Below are positions 20,808-32,510 of a DNA stretch of 64,000 nucleotides, one piece after another. This DNA comes from Nigrospora sphaerica. Its lineage: Eukaryota > Ascomycota > Sordariomycetes > Amphisphaeriales > Apiosporaceae. How positions within the stretch are numbered: the stretch's first letter is position 1; each line of letters starts with the position of its first letter. A program made the translations under genes and the position numbers. The notes beneath the pieces were generated by a model. That model was given only the letters and a program-made list of their open reading frames with translations. It did not search any database and was not told the origin of the DNA. The stretch lies in assembly GCA_018287875.1 (NCBI GenBank), contig JAGVVL010000018.1, forward strand, positions 3,154,501 to 3,218,500. The letters are read 5' to 3'.

Positions 20808-21623
20808 ATGGCCGATTCCGAAAGCCCCGTTACCCTGCGAACTCGCAAGTTCATCCGCAACCCTCTGCTGGGTCGCAAGCAGATGGTCGTGTGAGTAGCC
20901 CTTCCAGAACCCGATGCAGCCGGTGATACGTGCCCGCCCACCCACCGTCTGCCGATGCCCAGAGCGACCACGAAAAGCGAGATGCGAGCGCGCGTGCTGT
21001 GTCGAAAGAGGTGGATGGGAGAGGGGCGTTTGATGGCAGGGGAGATGAGTCCAGGCACAGGCACGAGCAGCACGAACGCGAGCGTCGGCTGGGATGGCGT
21101 GAAGGACGCGCGGGCGACTGCGGACGTGGTGGACGTGGCGAACACGAACCGCGCCGCGACATGCTGCGATGGCTACCGCCCAACAAGCAACCTACTCGCC
21201 GAGCAGCCAGGCTGACCTATCCTCTTCTCGTAGTGACATCCTGCACCCCGGCCGCCCCAACATCTCCAAGGAGCAGCTCCGCGAGAAGATTGCTGGCCTC
21301 TACAAGGCCAACAAGGACCAATGCTCCGTCTTCGGTCTGCGCACCCAGTTCGGTGGTGGCAAGACCACCGGCTTCGCGCTTGTGTACGACTCGCCTGAGG
21401 CCATGAAGAAGTTCGAGCCCCAGTACCGCCTGATCCGCGTCGGCATGGCCACCAAGCCCGAGAGAGCGTCGCGACAGCAGCGTACGTGTCCCCACTCGCC
21501 CCGTAACCCAGCCGTTGCTCGGCCCCCGCTAACAGCCCCCCAGGCAAGCAGCGCAAGAACCGACAGAAGACCCTGCGCGGCACGGCCAAGGTCAAGGGTG
21601 CCAAGGCCAAGAAGGAGAAATAA
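20808..21623 (+). CDS. rps24: 40S ribosomal protein eS24
   Basis: Three exons, 20808-20890, 21234-21481 and 21544-21623, encode 136 residues, the normal length. The start [15 protein letters not shown] is the usual N-terminus. Exon 2 carries [18 protein letters not shown] and [14 protein letters not shown]. Exon 3 is the basic tail [19 protein letters not shown] ending in KKEK. Intron 1 is long (343 bases) and interrupts a Val codon: GTGAGT donor, TCTCGTAG acceptor. Intron 2 is 62 bases with branch GCTAACAG. The protein is a structural component of the small ribosomal subunit. A long first intron soon after the start is common in fungal ribosomal-protein genes and may affect expression. Confidence 0.97.
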
Positions 21624-22247
21624 GCGGTTTCACTCAGGAGTTCTTGTCGTCTTTGGCGGAGTGGGTATGGCTCTCGGCATCGGCTCGCTTATGGTTGCAT
21701 CTGTTGTGTGCATTATGCAGCGACGAAGCATCGTCGTCTGACACATACACTGGCCGTCTCAACAGTTCTCGACATCTGGAGCTGGCAAAAGGGACTTTTT
21801 GTTTTCGAGGCGTGGGGCATGAACATGAACGGCATGACATGAAATCCTCCCATTCCCGGTAGCATACAAATCAAGGTGTTTTCATGGCAAAAAAAAAGGA
21901 TGTCTTATTTCAGTCCGGGACCCTCTGCACCCATACCCCGCGCGTCGTGAACAAAACACCCGGCTCTGGCAAGTGCCGTCTCGCGGGGAAACCCTGGCAC
22001 ACGCGGTGATGAGAGCAGAATGACCGGGGCAATTCAATCGCGTTTGGCGTCAAGGGACGACATCGGCTGGTGTCAAAAAGGGTTCATGATTGATCCGGGC
22101 ACGGAGCCTATCGCCCCGCCCCCTCTCCCAAAAGCACTCTAATCCACCCAACGCCCGCTTTAAGCAGTACAACGGACGACGCGCCATTCACGCCGCCCAC
22201 GATCGCCCGGCCATGATGCTTCTCCCGCAACGCTGCTTCCGCAACGC
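21624..22247. other. intergenic between convergent rps24 and secreted-protein genes
   Basis: 3' flanks of two converging genes. There is a 9-A run near 21889 and otherwise nothing notable. Confidence 0.5.
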
Positions 22248-22846
22248 CTACACGAAGCCCAGCACGAAACCGGCGAGGAGCCCGGCCCCGGCGACGGCGA
22301 CGGCCCGCCGCGCCGCCGCGGTCGCCGTCCCGCGGCCGGCCGGACCCCGGGGGCGGCGGCGACGGCGGCGTCGCCGACGGCTAGGATGGGCTCGTGCCAG
22401 CCGCAGTGCACCGTGGTGGGCCACTGTACGCAGCTCCAGTATGTGGTCTGGATGAAGGGGATGTCCTTGTGCGCGGCGGCGACGAAGCCGCCGCCGGTGC
22501 CGTTCCGCCCGCTACCCCCACCCATGCCCGCCGTCGTCGGCGGCGGCGCCGTGACCTGGGCCGGCGGCGGTGCTGTCAAGGACGGTCGCAGCCAACCGCC
22601 CGTGGCCCGCGGCGGCCGCCCGAACGCCGTCCCGTTGTACGTGTCCGGGATCGGGTACGGCAGCCGCGGCCCCGTCGTCGGCGTCGCCTGGGCCGCGGGC
22701 GAGAGCAAGCGCGGCGCCGGGCGGAGGTGCCGGGGCCCCGAGGCGGCGGCAGGCGTCGCGAGCGGGCTGCCGTGGGCGAGGAGGCCGACGAGGGCGGTCA
22801 GGAGGAGGAAGAGGAAGGGCAGGTTCGTTCGCGCCGTGGCCGCCAT
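22248..22846 (-). CDS. secreted or surface-anchored fungal protein, probable C-terminal frameshift
   Basis: The product starts MAATARTNLPFLFLLLTAL, a clear signal peptide (about residues 1-26). A Pro/Ala/Thr-rich region follows, then a short conserved-looking segment, TTYWSCVQWPTTVHCGWHEP, with two Cys. In the frame of the start codon the sequence continues as Arg/Pro-rich junk to a stop at 22160 (228 residues). If the frame moves by one base in the CCCCCGGGG tract (22345-22353), it reads RRAVAVAGAGLLAGFVLGFV and stops at 22248. That hydrophobic tail looks like a GPI signal or membrane anchor. I favour the shifted reading, and the feature end reflects it. Either a one-base sequencing error or a true frameshift would explain this. 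No function is assigned. Confidence 0.65.
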
Positions 22847-25582
22847 GGTGTCGTTTCCAGGCGTGTGCCTTGCCCTCTATCTATCCGCTCTTTCCCTCCT
22901 TCTTGGTGTGTGTCGCTCGTGATGTCGTGTCCGTAGGCGTCGGAGTAAGAGCCGAAATGGCAAAAACCCCTCCTTGAGATGATGGGAGGGCAGTCAGGTC
23001 GGTGGGCAAGTGTGAATATAGAGGTCCAGCTCGATGAGTCCGATCGCTATGCCAGCTGTGATCGCGACCCAGAAGGCTCAAAATTGCCGGTGGAGGTTTG
23101 CGTGTGTGTGAAGGGTATGTAGATAGGCCCAGCCAGGGGCGACTGCGTGCGTCGGCAGCCTTAGGAGGCAAGGGATATAAAGAGGTAGGTAAATATTAGG
23201 ATGAGAGCCGGATCGAACACGCCAGGTGCCGTCTAGAAGCCGCCGGAGCCCGAGGAAGGGAAAAGAACAAACAAAGAACGCAGGACGTGAGCCGGCATGA
23301 GTAACAAGAGAAAAAGCGAGGGACGGAGAGAAAGGGAAGAAGAGCACGAGAGAAATAAAAACAGCCAGCGTGTCTTTGGCAGGTAATGAGAAAACTACGG
23401 CCGAAACCTCACAAATGACCCCCTCAGCTGCTGGCAGCATGTGCCCACGAGAAAATCCCACGGCTCACGTTTACTGGGCATGTGTCTTAGCGAATCTACC
23501 GAATCAACGCATTGCCGTGCCGGGAGGGCGGCGACGAATGGGCTGGCCAAGAAGAGAAAGCCTCCCCCTGGCTCGTGATTCATTCCCATGTGCCCCGGCG
23601 CGACGGACACCGGCTGGCTCGCAGCGTCCCGCGCATCGGACGGGTGCGGGGGGGGGGGGGTAGCCTTATCCCCTTCGCCGCCGACCGGGGGAGAAGACGG
23701 CGCCAGGCTCTCAACAGCCTTTCCCGCGAGCGTCCCTCGGGCGTGGTGAAACAGAATGCCTCCGCGCGTGCGCAACGGCTGGCCAGTAGGCCCCGGGATT
23801 TCGGCCGGTGGAGCACGCGACACGTGGGGGTGGTGGCAATGATTGGCTGCGGGGGCACGAACGCGAAGGAGGAAAAAAAGAAGGGAAAAGTAGACTGCTC
23901 CCCTTTTCGAAGTACTTATCCATCCTCTTATCGGGACCTTGCTTAAGAGAGAGCGCGGATGGAGACTGGCGCGGGTCGAGGTCGATGACCTGGACTTCCA
24001 AGGCGTAAAGGCCGATGCGTTTTGGCCAGCTTGACGATGACTCGGATTGTCACCGCGTCCGCTGTTTTCCTGCGTAGCGGATGACAGAGCGGCTGAATGC
24101 GCGGGCGAGTTCCGGACCGCGTGTGTTGTGCCCGACGACGACGACGATGTGAAAAGCATACCCTTTTCAGACGTTTCGTTGGTGTTAAATCTTGGGAGCT
24201 TCACGGGACGCAGCAATGGCTTAACCCCCACCCGCGTGTCGCTCAACGGGGATGGCGGACTCTGCAGGCGATGCCACCCCCGAGTTGAGCCCAGCCGCGT
24301 GGTACAATGCCCTCTCGCGAGGGTTCTACTCGGGGCAGCAGAGCGTGGTTCTCTCTAAAGAGACCGGAAACGGAGACTTTGTTCGCTGCAGGTCCCGAAC
24401 CCGCGTCGACGTCCCTGTAATTGAAGCATACCAATTCATCATCCTTGTCTTCTAGTAAGACGGCGGGCCCTGAGTACGTCCCGACGCCCTCGCCTCCGGT
24501 GAAGTGCACGGCCCTATCCAGGCTTCATATCGGCTTCAACCGCGGAGTCCGTCGGCGCAGCTGACCATACTGAACATGTTGGAACTCCGCGTTGGTCCGT
24601 CTTGCAACCGAGGCCGGCAACGACCTCCGTGTCGGGTTCCCAGGGACGACATCCGATCGCCGGCCCCGGCCTGGTCGCTCGGGACATCCAAACCCGTTGC
24701 GAGGGGCGAAAGTGGTCCCCCCTGCACCCCCGGCACGGCTGGGACACATCACTGGGCGGCGTCTTTGCTTGGGGGACCGGCACGAGCCGCGTGGGGATGG
24801 TTGCCGCCCCGCTGCTATCGAGAGGCTATCCCTCTACGCGGTTTATACACCGGAGGAGCCGTGAGAACGGTAGACGCCGAGCGAGGGACCGGTTCAAGGC
24901 CTCCGTATAAGGAACCTCTCTTCAGGAATGGTTCGATCTTGAGTCCGGACAAGACAAGAAGTGCCGCAGCTCTGATGCCGGCGACGGCAGCAACATGACC
25001 CCATTCTGGGGTGTATCGGCTGCAATCCCCAGGACACTGAGGCGCAAGGTTGGTGGAAAGACTCCATCCCAGCGCAGCTGAAGAAGCATTGAGACGTGGG
25101 GTTTGGCCTTGTTTCTTGAATTCCATCCACTCAATGGCCCTTTGCTCCCTGTGGGTCAGGTCACGTTGCATTGCCCAGAGGCCCCGTTGCCTATAGCGGC
25201 AGTCCAAAGCAACGGCGCAGCTCGTATTAGTCGTTTGCATAGACGGGCGCGTCCGTGCCGGTGATTAATCCAGTGCTCCCGTCGTTGCCCAATTGATACT
25301 CCCGACTGGCCGTTGTCGCATTTCAGGCGATGCGGCGGCATCTACGTCGGCTGCGAAGAACGGCAACGATTTGCATCGCCTCCCCGTCCCATTGTCCTCT
25401 TTCAGGCCTCGGCCTCCGTGGCTTGGCAGCAGTATTAAACCACCCGTTCCCTCCAGGAAGATACTTGCATCACCCAGTCCTCCGCGTGCTTCTGTTCTCT
25501 AACCCGCCCTCGCCACCTGGTTTTTTCGTCTGTCGCCCCGGCCCTTCCGAAGAAGAAAAAGCGGCACGTCCCCCTCCACACC
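22847..25582. other. 2.7-kb intergenic region
   Basis: The promoter region of the minus-strand secreted gene lies at the left and that of the AltA1-like gene at the right. Nothing between is recognisable. Short frames around 24.25-25.2 kb have no domain. A 12-G run lies near 23649-23660. Confidence 0.5.
25432..25438 (+). promoter_or_regulatory. TATA-like element before the AltA1-like gene
   Basis: TATTAAA lies about 145 bases upstream of the ATG at 25583, followed by a C/T-rich leader. It is a plausible core promoter element. Position and sequence are the only evidence. Confidence 0.35.
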
Positions 25583-26080
25583 ATGCAGTCCACCGGCGCC
25601 CTTCTCCTCGCCCTGGCCGCCTCGGCCGTCTCGGCTGCGGCCATCCCGGCGGCGGCCGAGTCCATTGAGATCGTGAGCGGCATCCGCGTGATGCGGCCGG
25701 GCCAGCCGACGACGCTCGCGTTCGACCTCGGCGACGACCACGCCGTCAACTGTCACGGCGGCCCCATACCCGACGTGCTGCCCTCGGCCAGCTTCGCGTG
25801 CAGCGATCCCGCCTACTCCTTCACCGTCCTCGACGCCCCGACCCTCAACCGCTACAACATAGAGCTCCGGCACAAGCTGGACAACGGGTACGTTTCTTCC
25901 CGGTTCCCCCCTCTTTCCAGGTCCTGGGACCAAGATGAGAAAGGGAAGGCAGGTGGCCGTGGTTCCGTGAGCTAATGTTTAAGCAGTGTCGAGCTCGCTG
26001 GAAAGTTCCGCTGGGGATGCAACGGGCCGCTTTCGATAGCCTGCAGTCAGATTGGCATCATCTTCGCCGATCTGGCATAG
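25583..26080 (+). CDS. small secreted cysteine-containing protein, AltA1-like
   Basis: Two exons, 25583-25887 and 25987-26080, give 132 residues. The 99-base intron has donor GTACGT, branch GCTAAT and acceptor AAGCAG, splitting a Gly codon. A signal peptide covers about residues 1-20 (MQSTGALLLALAASAVSAAA). The mature part has four Cys (NCHGG, ACSDP, WGCNG, ACSQIG), beta-type segments such as YNIELRHKLDNG and VELAGKFRW, and ends FADLA. Length, Cys number and the ELxHKL..G then C..Q.G layout resemble small secreted AltA1 / hypersensitive-response-inducer proteins, but the family call is tentative. It could act extracellularly, including at a host surface; the sequence alone does not show that. 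Confidence 0.75.
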
Positions 26081-29000
26081 ACTTGGTGTCCGAGGAGAGA
26101 GCAGAACGCGTTCTGGGGGAAGCTCGAAGGCAAAGCAGCGTTGGTACGGGCGCGTATGCCACATGGGAGAAAGGATAGCGCCGAAGCGATACAAGGCCCC
26201 TTGTTAATCGTTAATTGACGGACATGAATCCCAGCCCGGCCATGCATTCGATCAAATTGTGATAGAAACCCCCATGGGCCTTGCCGGACGTTGGTTTGGT
26301 GTAGGACCACACACTGTACCGAACGAGGCTTCCGTCAGTGCTTATAATGTACTCATTCGTATGGGAAGAGGATGATACCTCCAGCGGAAAGCCCGAGGCC
26401 TGGCCTGAGAGCTCTCAGTGACCGACGGAATTGTAACGCCGTCGCCGGGGCCAGAGAGCGGGCAACCCTAGGAGGTACGGAAAGTAGCATGGGTTGCTGG
26501 CGTGTCAAAAAGTCATCGGAGGTACCGTGCTGCGGAGTGGCAGCATCTCGCGGTCGATATCCAGTGGTTCCACCGGGGGCGCCGGTGTAGATGCTCCGTT
26601 CTCCTCTCGTGCGGGACCCTCGTTATTATTGCCCTCGTCGAGTCCGCGAGGCTCCGGACACAGATAGTACGTGGCCGGAGCAATGCCGATGGGCACGATG
26701 ATGGACAGGATGCCGATGCAATACTTCTACTTACATCCACATACATACCTCTGGGGTACACCCGACGTATACGCACACCCACACTCTCGTACCCACCACC
26801 CACAGCCACACTACTTCACGCTTCCCTCTGCCCCTTGCACTCTCCCAATATCTTTCCCACACGCACATACGTTGCCGCGGAGCGGGGGAAGGGGACGGGG
26901 GAATGATACCCGATGAATAGGTAGTGGACCATCACTTACCCTGTGGATAGGTAATAAGCAAGCGAGGATGGATAGGCGTCTCTTTCAGTACACCACAGAT
27001 ATTGTGCTAGATTCTGGCGAGGTGACAAACAGCTCAGCGGATTCCCGTTACCATCATGTCGGAGTCGATGGTGGTCAAACCGGGAGTTCGCGCCTATCAG
27101 TGAAAGGCAGACCCGGAGCTACACATGGATATCGGATTCGATTGCGGTATGGCGACGTAGGTACGTAGTTCGCCTCATATCTTATCTCCTGGGGCTGTGA
27201 AGCTTGTTTAAGTAAGTAGACACAGCCGGGGACGTCAGTTCGGTTTCCGGGGGCTGAGGATTGCTTTCTGGCGGCAGCATCAGGCAACGGCGGTGAGGAA
27301 TGGGGAATGTTGCGGCTGCTTGCATGTACTAGAAACTCAACCCCCCCTTCCCCCCCAGCTAGCGGGAGCCAACTTTCGAGGTCGCCAGGGCATGGGCACC
27401 CATTTCCCGCCTACGAGATTGTGTGCCGTTATTATCACGAGCTGAGACGACCCCGATCTGGACCTCGACGGCGTATACAGAGGCGCCACCGTCACGTGAA
27501 GCGCCGGCGGAGTGGAAGTATTAAATGTGCTTCTATCCTGTATTACTCGGTGGTTTGTTGGCACCCTGTCCTTGGCGGCCTGCTTGGTAAATAAAGATTT
27601 CTGTACCATTCATCCTCAGAATGGACACTTCCGTCCCCGTACAATGGGTGACAGCCAGTATGTCTTTCCGGAGTTATTGAGCACGAGGCGTTCGTAGATT
27701 AGCTGAGTTCGGCGTGTCGGTAGCATTGGCGAAGTGGATCTGAGGTACTGGGGTAGACAGGCATGGGCATGGAGATACCGGCTACCGTTGTATTGGGTTG
27801 GTCCTTGGGTTCACAGGTTCGTCGCTATACTTGGCAAGATGGGGGCGTTCGTGGATATTACGATATAGTGACTACGTGCAAGCTGCCCTTTCACGATTGA
27901 ATCACGGCGCTATCGACCCGGCACCCGATTTCCAGTTGCTACTAGGTGAGTTGCTTTACCAACGCGATCCCTCTTCCAACGGTTTGGGCCAGAGAGGTTG
28001 TCGTTGATGAAGGCGAACGCGGCCCAACGGCCCGCCAGGATACCTTGGCCAAGTGATTGACCCGGCGCCGGGCGCGCCCGACACCAGGATGAACGGCTTC
28101 CGTGACAGTAGCTATGACTGACGAGGCCAATGGAGTTTGGAGACCGGCCTCATACATCGGTAGGGGATGCCGATGCATTCAGCCTGGGGCACGCTGTCGA
28201 TGTTAGCCAATGGAGATGTGGTCGCAATGGTGCGTCGAGGGCGGCCGCTCAACCAGAAAATCGTCAGGCTACCTCACCCCACCTGCTTCTAGATCTCGCG
28301 CATTCCCCTCAACTAGAGGTCCGTCTAAGGATATTGAAATCGAAGATTTAAACAGTAATCGGTTCTAGCCCTTGGCTGGCTTCTTTCCGGTTTGCCCACT
28401 TGTCCTAAGCTGCTTAGCAATACAGGGCAGCTGGCAGGCAGGAGACGACCCGAGATGCTACTGGCGTAGCAGTCGTCGAACGGTCGACCCAGCGCGACGG
28501 ATGAAGAGCAAGAAGCCGAGGTTCAACCTTGTTCCACTGGTCAGCTCTAATACAACCTCATGGGGCCGGTGTTTTCTATCGGTGGGCCATCCTTGCCGTA
28601 TTCGTATGCCCTATGCAGAATGTCCATGCTAACACCCTACCCAGTCCATCAATTCGGACGACCTCCTGCTTGGACCTCAAAATACACGTGCGCCTGTGTG
28701 CCTTTTTAGGTGGGCACTTACCGCTTAACACGCACGAAAGCCATTGCTCCAGACGCCATAGCCCCGAGCAGCAGCGCTTCGGCCGAGTCCAGGCGAGCGC
28801 TGATCACCCTCACTCACTTTGTTTCTCTCTCTCGCGCGCGCGCTCTCCGCTCTATTCCCTCAAATCGTGCTCTGGTTGCGAGGGCCCAGGGCAAGACTCG
28901 CTTTTGTGGCCCGACCGTCAGGCCATGTGGGCGCAAAAAAGTGGTGCGCTAAGCCGGAGCGCGCGTGTCTGGACCCTGAAGCGGCCCACAAACAAAGGCC

Positions 29001-29826
29001 TGCGGGTCGTTTCCATCGTTTTTTCCCCCTCTCCTCCCCACGGTCCCTTCAGCCCTGGGCCCGCTTGGGGAACCGGCGCAAGAAACGGAGAAGGGAAATG
29101 ATAGCGTATCAGCAACGACACACTTTTTGAAGCCGGTGGTGGAAGATAGAAATGAGAAATTGATTCTCGCCGCGTGGATGCGAACACGGTCAGAATGGCA
29201 AGTCAGGCGCGGCCTGGAGATGGAAGCAGGCAAGTCGCTCACCCGCCGCGCTTCATGATAACGGATGCATCCACGCCCGCACCCACACGGCCCGCGCGGG
29301 GAGAGTCCCGCCCGGTCCCCGAAAAAAAAAACACCTCGAGTGCATATGGACCTTACTGGCCTTACTGCTACGGGTTTCAAGATTCTCTGCCGGGTCTGAC
29401 TCGGGTTCGCACCCCCGGTAGTTCCACGCTGTTGGCGACCCGAGGGGCCAAGGCGGGAAGAGAAGAGAGAACCGTTTGGGCGGATTGCCTACCATACACC
29501 GTTAGCACCTGGTGATGGCCATGTGGCGTGCGCCTCTCGGGAGGAGGCCCGGCTGCTTGGCCTAGCCCAGGACCCCCGGTCTAACCCCTGACGACCCTGG
29601 CCAGACGATCCTTTTTGCGGCGGCGCGCCGTGGTCGCCAGATAAGAAGGCTGGTCAGGGTGGCATCTTCCCTTCTCCGTTTTCTTCCCTGGCGGTTTCGG
29701 TGCTCGGTTTTGGCGCCGTCTTGGGTCTTCCGTTTCCCCTTGGAATTTGTTCACCATCGCGCCCTCGCGAACTTCTTTCTCTCTCTTTCTCTCGCGTGCG
29801 CGCCCCCCTCCCTCCGTCTCTGGGAG
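26081..29826. other. 3.7-kb intergenic region
   Basis: No supported gene. A minus-strand stretch at 28140-27900 contains protein-like fragments in several frames (for example AAFAFINDNLSGPNRWKR) but no intact frame or recognised family, so it may be a very old gene remnant. A CG/CT-rich pyrimidine tract near 28828-28850 and another just before 29827 look like leader sequence. Confidence 0.45.
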
Positions 29827-30996
29827 ATGGAGACCACGCCCTATTCCGCCATGGCGCACGCGAGCTTCCCGCAGTTCGCCCGCCTGCCCGCGGAGCTGCG
29901 GTGTAAGATCTGGCGCCGGGCGCTGCCGCGGCGCACCGTGCACCTGCGTCTTAAGATGGACATGGACGCCTGGAACTGGGCCACCGAGGGCGACTGGTGG
30001 ACCCATTACCTCGTGGCCGCCGACCCCTATCCTATCGCCCCGCCCACCCGGGCCCTTTACAGCGACGGCGGGCGTCCCGACGCCGACGCCGACGACGACA
30101 GACCCGCTCTCCTCGGCGTCTGCGCCGAGGCCCGTGCCGAGGCAATGCACGTGTACCGCCGCCGGCTGGCCCTGGACCCGGCGACGCTGCAGCGCTGTCT
30201 CGGGACGGCGGCGGGAGGCAACGACGACGACGGGGCCCCGACCGCCGGCAAAGGCGCCGAGGAGGACCCGCGGCGGCGGGTGACGGCGCCGGTCCTGCTG
30301 TGGCGCATGTGCGCGGTGACGGGGGCGCCGCGGTTCGACGCGCGGCGCGACGTGCTGGTGTGGACGGGGGTGCGGCGTTGGTGCGATGCGGGCGGCGGCA
30401 GCAGCGGCAGGGCGCCGGGAACGACGGGCGCGCTGTTCGAGGCCGCGTGCCGCGCGGCGCGGTACGTCGTCGTCGAGTACGACGCGCGCCTGGATGGGCC
30501 GCTGCGGGCGCTCGCGCGCGCCGTGGCCGCCGCCGCCGCGCCGCTGCGCAGCCTGACACTGCAGTCGCCGGCGGCCGAGGCGAAGTGCGCCGAGCCGTAC
30601 TGGGGCGGTGACGTGCGCGTCGTGGCGCCGCCGCCGCGGCCCGTCGTGCTGCCGACCTACGGGTACGCCGACGACGACGCGGCCGAGGCCGCCGCGGCGC
30701 TCCTGCGGCGCCACGGCGCCGTCCTCAGCCCGGCGGCCCCGCCCCTTCCCGACGGCGGCTTCGCCGTCCTGGCCGTCGTGACGCCGGCGCAGCTCGCCGC
30801 CATCGCCTTCCAGCCCCCCGGCGTCGCCATGGTCATCTTTATGACCTCGGCGCCCACCCGCACCTTCGCGGCGGCGCTGACGGCGGCGCAGGGGACCGAC
30901 GGAGGGCCCGCGGTCCCCGAAGCCGGCGCGGCGCCCGATCCCGAGACGACGCTGCCGTTCCACGGCTTCTGCCTTCCCGACTACGGACTGCCGTGA
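29827..30996 (+). CDS. 2EXR-domain fungal protein
   Basis: A 389-residue single-exon protein from the ATG at 29827, chosen because it follows a pyrimidine-rich leader and places the domain near the N-terminus. The 2EXR signature is clear: FPQFARLPAELRCKIWRRAL from residue 14, then RPALLGVCAEARAEAMHVYR and RFDARRDVLVW in the expected order. Two low-complexity inserts, rich in Asp/Ala and Gly/Ser, interrupt it. 2EXR proteins are abundant in fungi and mostly uncharacterised. The C-terminal part is Ala-rich and GC-rich, with no other domain seen. No intron or frameshift is visible. Confidence 0.85.
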   Translation: METTPYSAMAHASFPQFARLPAELRCKIWRRALPRRTVHLRLKMDMDAWNWATEGDWWTHYLVAADPYPIAPPTRALYSDGGRPDADADDDRPALLGVCAEARAEAMHVYRRRLALDPATLQRCLGTAAGGNDDDGAPTAGKGAEEDPRRRVTAPVLLWRMCAVTGAPRFDARRDVLVWTGVRRWCDAGGGSSGRAPGTTGALFEAACRAARYVVVEYDARLDGPLRALARAVAAAAAPLRSLTLQSPAAEAKCAEPYWGGDVRVVAPPPRPVVLPTYGYADDDAAEAAAALLRRHGAVLSPAAPPLPDGGFAVLAVVTPAQLAAIAFQPPGVAMVIFMTSAPTRTFAAALTAAQGTDGGPAVPEAGAAPDPETTLPFHGFCLPDYGLP

Positions 30997-31329
30997 GGGG
31001 GCCAGACTCGGGCGGGACACCGGCGCGCATTTGCTCTATCCACATGATACCCCCACACCCCCCTTCCTTTGCGAGCACAAGGCCCGACGGGGAGAAAGTC
31101 ACACGAGACCTGGAAGGAGATGCGAAGAGGACGTGCTGTGCCATGCGTTGAATATACACTTGTGCATTAATTGCCTGCCTAGTCATTTAATCTTCACGGC
31201 TGGGTTCGAATCTCTGGGGTGGGGTATCGTCTGCTCCTCCTCCCTCCTCTTGTCCCTTGGACCTTTGGCCCCCAACAGAACTCCCCTTTTTCTCTTTTCC
31301 TCCTTGCCCCCATCCTCTCGGGTACCATA

Positions 31330-31353
31330 ATGATGATGATGATGATGATGATG
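31330..31353. repeat. ATG trinucleotide microsatellite, 8 units
   Basis: Eight uninterrupted ATG units in intergenic DNA, about 330 bases after the 2EXR gene stop. Confidence 0.95.
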
Positions 31354-32494
31354 ACGACCGCCGGAACCAAATGTGCATAGGATCCACCACTGCGGCCCGG
31401 GTCGCCCCGGGCGTAGACTGGCTGCTACGGGTGCAGCAACAGTACGGAATGACAAAAATGCAAATCTCTTTTACCTTTCCCAGTTTTTCTCTTTTTTCCT
31501 TCCAGAAAACCGCCAGAACCGTTTTGCGTCCCAAAACGGCACACGCAATGCTCCGCCCCACGAACAACGAGATCCCAGGGAGGAGGGTTACCCCTTGGGT
31601 AGGATGGATTTCGAGCGAAAAGGAATGGGAGGCGGGGTTGGAGGGTGGTGGTTTTCTTGTGCCAGATAAGGTGGCTCAATGCGGAAGGAAGGAGGGAGGC
31701 GACGAATATTCAAGACAAGACAGATTGCCGCTCTCGCCCCTCTCTTGCCCTCGCCGCCTAGGTCGTGACGGAAGACGGCAAACCACAACGCCGATGCCGA
31801 TGATGCTCCGATGAAGAAGGGAGTTTTCCTGTTTGCGTGATGCATCTTCTCCCCGCCGACCCCCGGGAAAGGGAAGGGGGGGACAATGATGCCGGTGGGG
31901 GAGTGGGTGAGCAAATGGAGGGGGTATGTTCTTTTAACCCACCCCCCAAAACAAAAGACGGACCGGTGGGAACAAAAGACAAAATGAAACATACCCATGA
32001 TTCGAACGACCAGAATGCACGCTTCTACTAACCCAATATTACAACACCGGGACACGCCCACCACGGCTGACCAACCATCCCCAGCGGCGGGAGGAGCAGC
32101 GTGGGGTGGGCGTGGAGCGGGAACGTGGAAAAGGACGACAGAGGGCCAACCCAACAGACGGACGGACTGCCTGACTAACATTGACAAAGGAGGAAGAAAA
32201 GAAAAGGCCGACGAAAACAAGAAGAAGCCAACGGGCGAAAGGAAGGGAAAAGTCGAGTCTGGACGCTTTGGGTCCAACGAAGGGCGCCCCCCTCTGCCCT
32301 CCCCCGCAGGAAGACGATGGGCCGGTCTCGCATGGGCCCTCGGGTCGGGGGCAGCAGCCGTAGCCGAAGTAACCGCCTATGGGGGTTTTCGTTCCGAGAC
32401 GCAAGGGTTTCGAAGGAGAAAAAGAGCCGAGGACGCCGAACGGAAAGGGGGGGAACGCAATTAGAAAGAGGAGGTGAGAAAAGAAGGGAGAGAG

Positions 32495-32510
32495 CCCCCC
32501 CCCCCCCCCC
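32495..32510. repeat. 16-base poly-C tract
   Basis: An uninterrupted run of 16 C inside the purine/pyrimidine-skewed region. Its length is likely unreliable in the assembly. Confidence 0.9.

Noticed and set aside
29581..31020. Minus-strand 479-codon open frame
   Set aside because: Antisense to the 2EXR gene. Its Arg/Gly/His composition is typical of a GC-rich shadow frame.
31196..31226. GGTTCGAATCT, a B-box-like tRNA T-loop
   Set aside because: The T-stem has a mismatch and no acceptor, D-arm or anticodon stem is found upstream at tRNA distance on either strand.
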